Positions 57,784 through 64,000 of a stretch of 64,000 bases of DNA are shown piece after piece (the stretch's first letter is position 1; each line of letters opens with the position of its first letter). This stretch comes from Arthrobacter stackebrandtii. GTDB taxonomy: Bacteria > Actinomycetota > Actinomycetes > Actinomycetales > Micrococcaceae. A program made the translations under genes and the position numbers. Location: contig NZ_JAGIOI010000001.1 in assembly GCF_017876675.1 (NCBI RefSeq), positions 4,363,939-4,427,938 of the forward strand. Reading direction: 5' to 3'. The notes under the pieces are model-generated. The model was not told where the DNA came from. It made no database searches and was given only the letters and a program-made list of their open reading frames with translations.

Positions 57784-58871
57784 GAATGGTCCTCCCCATA
57801 AAAGTTGGTGGTCCCGGAATAGGCGGTTGCGGGCGGCGCGACTGTCAGGTCCGGCAGTTCCGCCAGGCGCCCGCCGGGTGTCCCGCCCCCGGCAGGCTTG
57901 GTCAGCGGCGTCTTGGGTTTGGGCGGCTTGATGATGGGCAGTTGCGTGGTGGGCGGCTCCGCCTGTTCCGGGGTGGGCCCGCGCCAGCCCTGGACGGGAA
58001 GTTCAAACTTGCGCACGAGCCGTTCGGAGAACGTTGACTGCTGGGTGCGTGCCAGCTTCACGGGCTTCGGTGAGCGGGTCACCTCGATGCGTGCCCCCGG
58101 CAGCAGGTCCACGGTGCGGCGGCCGTCGCACCAGATGACGCCGTAGGCGCCGTTGCGGGTCAGCACCTCCACGGCCAGCGTGGATGAGGGAGACACCACG
58201 AGGGGCTTGGCGAAGAGGGCGTGGGCGCTGATGGGCACCATGAGCAGGGCTTCCACCCCGGGCCACACGACGGGGCCGCCGGCGGAAAACGCGTAGGCGG
58301 TGGAACCGGTGGGTGTGGCCATGACCACGCCGTCACAGCCGAAGGAGGTCAGCGGACGCCCGTCGACTTCCGTGACCACTTCAATCATGCGTTCGCGGTT
58401 GCCCTTCTCCAGCGCCACCTCGTTCAGCGCCCAGGTGTGGGCCACGACCTTGCCGGCCACCCGGACAATCACGTCCAGGCACATGCGCTCCTCCACCGAG
58501 TAGCGGCGCTGCACCACGGCGGCGACGGTCTGGATGAGCTCCTCCCGCTCGCTTTCGGCCAGGAAGCCCACATGGCCCAGGTTCACGCCCAGCAGCGGGA
58601 CATCGTAGTCGCGGACGATCTCGGCGGCGCGCAGGATGGTGCCGTCGCCGCCCAGGACCATGACCAGTTCAATGTCGGCGAGCGTGACGTCCCGGTCCAG
58701 GATCTCCATCTTGACCCCCGACACGCCCAGGTAGCCGGTGAGGTCGGCCAGCTCGTCGGCGTACATGACAGGCACGATCGCGTTGGCATGAAGCTCAACG
58801 CAGGCCTCCAGGGCCGCCAGCATCGACTCCTCGCGGCCCGTGTGGGCCAGAATCAAAACGCGCCGTGTCAT
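57780..58871 (-). CDS. nadK: NAD kinase
   Basis: NadK makes NADP from NAD. The 363-residue protein has the GGDGTILRAAE motif near residue 75 and the donor-binding PTGSTAYAFSAGGP segment near 180. The start MTRRVLIL was chosen because it begins the conserved core. A Pro-rich C-terminal tail of about 65 residues (PPKPKTPLTKPAGGG) goes beyond the usual family end. It lies ten bases from tlyA. Confidence 0.95.
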
Positions 58872-58881
58872 GTGTAATCCC

Positions 58882-59694
58882 TTATCCTTGCGGCCAGATT
58901 TCGGCCAGCAGCGTCTCCACGGCCGGCCCTTCCCCTTCGATCTTATGCGCAGGGTACGACACAACCTTGGTGGCCAGCAGAAAATACTCCATGTTGCCGT
59001 CCTGGCCCGGCAGTTCGCTCACGCCGAGCCCCTGCAGGGCCAGCCCGTTCGCGACGGCGGACGCGGCAACGAGGGCCACCGCCCGGCGCCGTTCATTCTC
59101 GCTGCTGACGACGCCGGTTCTCGCCAGGCGCTCCCGGCCCACCTCAAACTGCGGCTTGACCATGAGCAGAAGGCTCCCGCCTTCCTTCGTGGCGCGGGCC
59201 AACGGCTCCATGACGAGGGTGAGCGAGATAAAGGAGAGGTCGCAGACCGTCAGGTCCACGGGCCCGCCGATGTCGGCAGGTGACATGTAGCGGATGTTCA
59301 TCCCCTCATGGACGTCCACGCGGGGGTCGTGCCGCAGGGCCTCGACCAGCTGGCCGTGGCCCACATCAACAGCGGCGACGCGGGCGGCGCCGCGGCGCAG
59401 GAGGACGTCGGTGAACCCGCCGGTGGAAGCACCGGCGTCAAGGCAGCGCAGCCCGGCAGGGTCGACCTCGGGAAAGTGCGACAGGGCCCCGGCCAGCTTG
59501 TGGCCGGCCCTTGAGACATAGTCTTCACCGTCGCCGGGCAGGACCTCCAGCGGCGTCTCCGGCGTGACCGGCTGCGCGGGCTTGGCGGCAGGGTTCCCGT
59601 CCACAGTAACGCGGCCGGCCTTGATGAGCGTGGCCGCCACCGTGCGGGAGCGCACCAGTCCGCGGGCCACGAGTTCCGCGTCGAGGCGGCTCAT
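58882..59694 (-). CDS. tlyA: TlyA-type 16S/23S rRNA 2'-O-methyltransferase
   Basis: The 270-residue protein has an N-terminal S4 domain (ELVARGLVRSRTVAATLIKAG) and an FtsJ-like methyltransferase domain with the SAM site CLDAGASTGGFTDVLLRRG. In mycobacteria TlyA methylates 16S and 23S rRNA and its loss gives capreomycin resistance. It overlaps the preceding small gene by 4 bases. The old name haemolysin A is misleading. Confidence 0.93.
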   Translation of the reverse strand: MSRLDAELVARGLVRSRTVAATLIKAGRVTVDGNPAAKPAQPVTPETPLEVLPGDGEDYVSRAGHKLAGALSHFPEVDPAGLRCLDAGASTGGFTDVLLRRGAARVAAVDVGHGQLVEALRHDPRVDVHEGMNIRYMSPADIGGPVDLTVCDLSFISLTLVMEPLARATKEGGSLLLMVKPQFEVGRERLARTGVVSSENERRRAVALVAASAVANGLALQGLGVSELPGQDGNMEYFLLATKVVSYPAHKIEGEGPAVETLLAEIWPQG

Positions 59695-59918
59695 GCGCGC
59701 TCCCCCGGTGTGTCGCCCGGAACGGGGACGGCGCCTTGCCCGGGGCCGCGCATTGCCGCTGCGGGGTCGGCGTCGAGTTCACGCTCCAGCCCGTCCAGCA
59801 CCTGCGCATAGCGTTCCCGGTGCTCGCCTGCAGGCAGCTGCGCCGCCTGGGCCGCGTGGTCTACGAGGGCGTCAACAGCAGGGTCGCCCGTGGAGCCGCT
59901 GCCCAGGTGTTCAGACAT
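59691..59918 (-). CDS. Small conserved protein between the HAD gene and tlyA
   Basis: The 75-residue acidic protein (MSEHLGSGSTGDPAVDALVD...) is predicted to be helical, with DHAAQAAQLPAGEHRERY and LERELDADPAAAM. The start was chosen because longer readings lie inside the HAD gene. It overlaps both neighbours (8 and 4 bases). Small proteins in this place are common in actinobacteria, but their function is unknown. Confidence 0.75.
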   Translation of the reverse strand: MSEHLGSGSTGDPAVDALVDHAAQAAQLPAGEHRERYAQVLDGLERELDADPAAAMRGPGQGAVPVPGDTPGERA

Positions 59919-60912
59919 GGCCGTTCGACCATTCCAGGACCGGGTCGGTGGCTTCCGCCGCGTGCGGCACGGCAGCCCACCAGGCGGCGCAGGCCGCGCG
60001 CCAGGCGTCACTGTCCGCAGGGTCGCCGTCAATGCGAATGGTGGTCCCGCCATCCACGACAGTCGCGGCAGCGGCACCGCAGGTGACCGTGGCGCCGTCG
60101 TGCATGATGTCCGGGTAGGGCTGGTAGAGCTGGGCAAGCGTGTCGATGATGAACTGCGGCCGCTCCTCTGTGCGGGCCCGCAGCGCAGTCTCGCCGGAAT
60201 CGACGCCGGTCAGCACCAGCGCCGTGGCCATGCCGGCGTTGTTGCCGCCGAGGATGTCGGTGTCGAGGCGGTCGCCCACCACGACGGGCTTGCGGGCGCC
60301 GAGGCGTGCCGCTGCCGTGTGGAAGAGCGGCGCTTCCGGCTTGCCGGCAACGAGGGGGTCATGCCCGACGGCGGCGCGCACCGCCGCGACCAGTGTCCCG
60401 TTTCCGGGGGCCATGCCCCTGTCGCGGGGGATGGTCATGTCAGTGTTGGTGGCGATCCAGGTGGCGCCGGCATTGATGGCATAGGTGGCTTCGGCCAGGT
60501 CTGCCCAGCCGAGCTCAGGGTCGAAACCCTGGATAACGACATCGGGGTTGTCGTGCGCGCTGTCCACTACGGCCATGCCCAGCGCGGTGACTTCCTGGGC
60601 GAGCGCCAGGCTGCCCGTGACAAGGACCCTCGTGCCGGCCGGAAAGCGGCTCGCCAGTAGTGCCGCGCCCGCTTGTGCGGAGCTCACCACCTGATCGTCG
60701 TCGGCGGGGGCGCCGATTTCACGGAGATGTGCGGCGACCTGCGCCGGCGTACGTGAGGCATTGTTCGTCACGTACGCCAGCCCAACGCCCCGGCCGGACA
60801 AGCCGGCCAGGGCGTCGATGGCGCCGGGAATGGCGTGCGGGCCGGCATAAACAACGCCGTCCAGGTCCGCCAATACCGCGTCAAACCGGTCCAGCAAGGT
60901 TCTAGCGCTCAC
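59911..60912 (-). CDS. HAD-IIA family phosphatase (NagD/p-nitrophenyl phosphatase type)
   Basis: The 333-residue protein has the HAD nucleophile motif DAVLADLDGVVYAG at about residue 10, the YVTNNASRTP motif with the second-motif Thr, the GKPEAPLF lysine motif and GDRLDTDILGGNNAGM. The central C2 cap marks subclass IIA, which acts on nucleotide and glycolytic phosphates. The GTG start overlaps the stop of the repeat protein by 11 bases; upstream readings pass into that gene. It has a C-terminal extension of about 60 residues. Confidence 0.9.
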   Translation of the reverse strand: MSARTLLDRFDAVLADLDGVVYAGPHAIPGAIDALAGLSGRGVGLAYVTNNASRTPAQVAAHLREIGAPADDDQVVSSAQAGAALLASRFPAGTRVLVTGSLALAQEVTALGMAVVDSAHDNPDVVIQGFDPELGWADLAEATYAINAGATWIATNTDMTIPRDRGMAPGNGTLVAAVRAAVGHDPLVAGKPEAPLFHTAAARLGARKPVVVGDRLDTDILGGNNAGMATALVLTGVDSGETALRARTEERPQFIIDTLAQLYQPYPDIMHDGATVTCGAAAATVVDGGTTIRIDGDPADSDAWRAACAAWWAAVPHAAEATDPVLEWSNGHV

Positions 60913-63202
60913 TGTCGGAGTCGTTGCCGGATTCCTCGCCTGCGCCGAATTCGTCGGTGCTGTCTTCATCGGACTCTGCCTCATCCGTGCTGTCTTCATC
61001 GGACTCGGCATCGTCTGATTCAAAGTAGGAAGATTCGGCGTCGTCCACATTGGTCTCATCCGCCTCTCCTGCCTGGGCATCGGCAGAGGTGAGTTCGGCA
61101 GCTGCGAGAGCGGCGTCGTCGTTCTTCACCGGCTCAACGGCGGGGTCCATGACATCTGCGACACGCACGCGGGGTGATTCCAGGGGGATCTCCTCGTCGT
61201 CACCGAGATCGATGATGATCTGGTCGATGCCTTCGTCAACGCCGAGGGCCTCTTCAGCCACGAGTGCCTGGCGCTCCCACACCTTTGCCTCGTCCTTGCG
61301 GTCGGCCGCGCGCAGCACCATGCCGTAGGCACGGAACAGGCGGGGGCTGAAGGAGAAGGCGCGGTTCAGGTCCAGCTGCGGGATTTCCAGTGCGGACAGT
61401 GCAGCGTCCAGGTCGCCCAGGTCGCCGCGGGCACCGGATTCGACAATGGCCAGTTCGACCTTGCCTGCAGTATCCAGGGTTTCTGCATCTTCGCTCTTGA
61501 TGAGGTCGATGGCACGGTCGGGGCGGCCCAAACCGCGTTCGCAGTCGGCCATGAGGGGCAGGTGCACGTTGGAACCGCTGATGCGGCGGAACGTGCGCAG
61601 TTCTCGCAGGGCCTCGCCGTACTTGCCGGCCGCGTAGGCCGTCATGGCGACGGCTTCACGGACGCAGGCCAGGCGGCCGCCGCGGCGGCTTGCTGCCAGG
61701 GCGTGCTCGAAGGCGAGCTCGGGAACGAAGTCGATCAGGCGTCCGGCCATGACCAGGTGCTTGGAAACCCACTCGTTGTTGCGTGAGTCGAGGATGCGCA
61801 GCTGGGCGCGGGTTACCTTGTCCAGTTCCTCGCCCGTTACGTCAGGATCGATTTCCGGGGAACGGTCGCGGTCCGGACGGTTGGAGCTTCGCAGGTCCGC
61901 GGCGTTGCGCGGGGGCGCCACGCGGGGGCCGCGGTCTTCGCGGTTGCCGTGCGATTCGCGTGAGCTGCCGCGGTTGTCGCGGTCGCCGAAAGGCTTGCGG
62001 TCATTGTCGCGTGCCGGGCGTGCGCCACGGTCGTCACGGTTGCCGTACGGGCGGTCGCCGCCACGTGCAGGACGGGCATCCCGGTCGCCGTAGGAAGGGC
62101 GTGAGTCACGGTCACCGTACGGACGGCCACCCTGGCCACCAGCCGGGCGTGCGCCACGGTCGTCGCGGTTGCCGTAAGACGGACGGGAATCGCGGTCACC
62201 GTACGGACGGCCACCCTGGCCACCAGCCGGGCGTGCGCCACGGTCGTCGCGGTTGCCGTAAGACGGACGGGAATCGCGGTCACCGTACGGACGGCCACCC
62301 TGGCCACCAGCCGGGCGTGCGCCACGGTCGTCGCGGTTGCCGTAAGACGGACGTGAGTCACGGTCACCGTACGGACGGCCACCCTGGCCACCAGCCGGGC
62401 GTGCGCCACGGTCGTCGCGGTTGCCGTAAGACGGACGTGAGTCACGGTCACCGTACGGACGGCCACCCTGGCCACCAGCCGGACGTGCGCCACGGTCGTC
62501 GCGGTTGCCGTAAGACGGACGGGAATCGCGGTCACCGTACGGACGATCATTGCCGCGCGCGGGGCGGTCACCGTAGGGACGACCACCCTGGCCACCGCGG
62601 TCATCGCGATTACCGTAAGACGGACGGGAATCGCGGTCACCGTACGGACGGCCACCCTGGCCACCAGCCGGACGTGCACCGCGGTCATCGCGATTACCGT
62701 AAGACGGGCGTGAGTCACGGTCACCGTACGGACGGCCACCCTGGCCACCGCGGTTGTCGCGGTCACCGTAGGAAGGACGTGAGTCACGGTCACCGTACGG
62801 ACGGCCACCCTGGCCACCAGCCGGGCGCGCACCACGGTCATCGCGATTGCCGTACGGGCGGTCGCCACCACGTGCAGGACGCTCGTCGCGATTGCCGTAC
62901 GAAGGACGGGAGTCACGGTCGCCGTAGGGGCGACCACCCTGGCCACCGCGGTTGTCGCGGTCACCGTAGGAAGGACGTGAGTCACGGCCGCCGCGGTCGT
63001 CGCGTGAACCGTAGGGGCGGTCTCCGCCGCGTGCCGGACGTGAGTCGCGGTCTCCGGCCGGGCGGCCGCCCTGTCCGGTCCGTTCGCTGTAGGGACGCGC
63101 CTGCTGGCGGTCGTTTGTCGGGGGGCGATCGGCGTAGGGCCGGCCCTTGTTGTCGCCTCCGCGAGAGTTGTCCCCGCGCTTGCCGTCGTACTGCTCAGCC
63201 AT
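60902..63202 (-). CDS. RG/DR-repeat protein with TPR-like domain and acidic tail
   Basis: The 766-residue protein has three parts. Residues 15-430 are disordered and highly repetitive, rich in Arg, Gly, Asp and Tyr, with ten GGRPYGDR modules. Residues 470-660 form a folded helical domain with TPR-like features (GKYGEALRELRTFRRI, LMADCERGLGRPDRAIDLI). The last 80 residues are strongly acidic (SDEDSTDEAESDEDSTDEF). Start MAEQYDGK follows AGGAG. The RG-rich part suggests RNA or ribosome binding or condensate formation; function is not known. It heads the tlyA-recN operon. Confidence 0.88.
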   Translation of the reverse strand: MAEQYDGKRGDNSRGGDNKGRPYADRPPTNDRQQARPYSERTGQGGRPAGDRDSRPARGGDRPYGSRDDRGGRDSRPSYGDRDNRGGQGGRPYGDRDSRPSYGNRDERPARGGDRPYGNRDDRGARPAGGQGGRPYGDRDSRPSYGDRDNRGGQGGRPYGDRDSRPSYGNRDDRGARPAGGQGGRPYGDRDSRPSYGNRDDRGGQGGRPYGDRPARGNDRPYGDRDSRPSYGNRDDRGARPAGGQGGRPYGDRDSRPSYGNRDDRGARPAGGQGGRPYGDRDSRPSYGNRDDRGARPAGGQGGRPYGDRDSRPSYGNRDDRGARPAGGQGGRPYGDRDSRPSYGNRDDRGARPAGGQGGRPYGDRDSRPSYGDRDARPARGGDRPYGNRDDRGARPARDNDRKPFGDRDNRGSSRESHGNREDRGPRVAPPRNAADLRSSNRPDRDRSPEIDPDVTGEELDKVTRAQLRILDSRNNEWVSKHLVMAGRLIDFVPELAFEHALAASRRGGRLACVREAVAMTAYAAGKYGEALRELRTFRRISGSNVHLPLMADCERGLGRPDRAIDLIKSEDAETLDTAGKVELAIVESGARGDLGDLDAALSALEIPQLDLNRAFSFSPRLFRAYGMVLRAADRKDEAKVWERQALVAEEALGVDEGIDQIIIDLGDDEEIPLESPRVRVADVMDPAVEPVKNDDAALAAAELTSADAQAGEADETNVDDAESSYFESDDAESDEDSTDEAESDEDSTDEFGAGEESGNDSDSER
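62132..62938. repeat. In-frame minisatellite inside the RG-repeat gene
   Basis: The array encodes residues 89-357. Four successive units are 84 bases (28 residues, GGRPYGDRDSRPSYGNRDDR then GARPAGGQ), and shorter 23-residue and longer 40-43-residue variants precede them. All units are multiples of three. DNA identity between the last units is very high, pointing to recent expansion by slippage or recombination. Confidence 0.9.
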
Positions 63203-63307
63203 GCCGACTCCTAAACCTTCGAGCGCACTAACTGGCACAGTAACAGCCGCTCTTCACTATTGATGTACTACATTAAAATCTCTGGACACATTGGTCCATC
63301 TACCAGT

Positions 63308-63796
63308 CTAGTCGAGTGAAACCGCTCCACCCATGAATCTGGCGTATCTGGACAAGATGAGTGGCCAATCACAGGCAAACGACCCCTCCCCCACCGACTC
63401 GGCGTCTTCCACCTGCTCGTAACCGACGCTCACGCGGGTCAAGCCGCCATCAACGGTCGAGAAGGAGACCTCCACCTCAGGGCCTTCCCCGGCTCCACCG
63501 TCCAGGATCCACCGCAATCCAAGATGCGCCGGCGCCTGCCAGTCGGCGATGTCCGCCCAGACGACCTCATCTCCATCCAGCGATTCCTCCACCAAATGAT
63601 CCCGCAGGAGGGCCACGTGGCTGCCCTCACCAAAAACACTCTGGTCATCAACCGGCCACCACAGGTGAATCGCATCGGTGAAGCCGTCGAATGCCTGGTC
63701 CAGCGGGACATCAAGGAGAACGTCCAATTCACGCTGCTCGGACTCCAGCGGAGCCACATAGTCCGGCTCATGGGCGTGGGAGAAAAGATTCTGCAT
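63308..63796 (-). CDS. SRPBCC (AHSA1-like) domain protein
   Basis: The 162-residue protein has the START/Bet v1-like pattern of the AHSA1 group: LDVLLDVPLDQAFDGFTDAI then HLWWPV near residue 45, and GGLTRVSVGYEQVE near 120. Such domains bind hydrophobic ligands or help chaperones. It is separated from the RG-repeat gene by 105 bases, so it may be transcribed alone or with it. Confidence 0.8.
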   Translation of the reverse strand: MQNLFSHAHEPDYVAPLESEQRELDVLLDVPLDQAFDGFTDAIHLWWPVDDQSVFGEGSHVALLRDHLVEESLDGDEVVWADIADWQAPAHLGLRWILDGGAGEGPEVEVSFSTVDGGLTRVSVGYEQVEDAESVGEGSFACDWPLILSRYARFMGGAVSLD

Positions 63797-64000
63797 CAGG
63801 CAACCCTACCCCTCAATTCATCCCTCAGGCAGCCCCGCGGCCCTCGTCGCACGACGGCGGAGATTTGGCTTGCCGATCCTTCGGCGCCTTGGCGTTCTGG
63901 TGGCCGAGAAACGCAGTGGACAGCAGACAGCATCACCATGTTGTGTGGGTGGTTTAAGTGGGTGTGGCCGCCTGGTGGGGCGGCCGTGTGGTTTTGGTTG
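63797..64000. other. Right-edge intergenic sequence with a hairpin
   Basis: No gene is supported in the last 204 bases. GTGGCCGCC and GGCGGCC pair near 63962-63985 and are followed by TGTGGTTTTGG, which may be a terminator. Confidence 0.4.

Noticed and set aside
61783..63231. Long open frames on both strands across the RG-repeat gene
   Set aside because: The repeat length is a multiple of three, so any frame without a stop in one unit stays open across all units. Only the frame with a ribosome site, start and folded C-terminal domain is taken as coding.

Overview
The window is GC-rich chromosomal DNA from an actinobacterium, most likely Arthrobacter or a close Micrococcaceae relative. This rests on base composition, frequent GTG starts, a probable leaderless promoter, sugar ABC operons without their own ATPase, and gene order. 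Taxonomy is inferred; there is no rRNA in the window. About 56 intact protein genes, one partial gene at the left edge, two decayed genes and one tRNA are supported.

Two blocks of core genes, all on the minus strand, flank a large accessory region. The right block (63202 down to 52628) reads: repeat-rich RG protein, HAD phosphatase, small protein, tlyA, nadK, recN, pyrG, Nudix hydrolase, xerD. The left block (8804 down to 1225) reads: parA-like ATPase, scpA, scpB, pseudouridine synthase, tyrA, cmk, plsC, der, then a convergent hairpin and tRNA-Pro. Most joints are 4-base overlaps or a few bases apart. In Mycobacterium tuberculosis the same genes follow in the same order from tlyA to der. Here about 44 kb of mostly catabolic genes lies between xerD and parA.

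That accessory region holds, from left to right: an ABC ATPase/permease pair; a LacI-controlled ABC sugar operon with ThuA-like and Gfo/Idh enzymes; an alditol oxidase; two dicarboxylate/cation symporters, the second divergent from a CitAB/DcuSR-type two-component system; a complete methylcitrate cycle (prpE divergent from gntR-prpDBC) for propionate; small cupin, Nudix and DHFR-like genes; purine catabolism (guanine deaminase divergent from xdhABC); a wrecked GlcNAc-type ABC transporter before a cytoplasmic GH20 hexosaminidase and an IclR regulator; then a divergent cluster of GntP permease, KDPG aldolase, N-acyl-D-amino-acid deacylase, PLP deaminase, KDG kinase, IclR regulator and RidA.

The last cluster is the most interesting. 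Its enzymes form a plausible route from N-acetyl-D-glucosaminate (the oxidised end released from LPMO-cleaved chitin) through D-glucosaminate and 2-keto-3-deoxygluconate to pyruvate and glyceraldehyde-3-phosphate. A 20-base palindrome in its divergent promoter is a strong IclR operator candidate. The substrate is inferred, not shown. Other notable structures are the 28-residue repeat array in the RG protein, a pair of 74-base intergenic elements, a 32-base tandem repeat beside xerD, and a recurring family of terminator hairpins.
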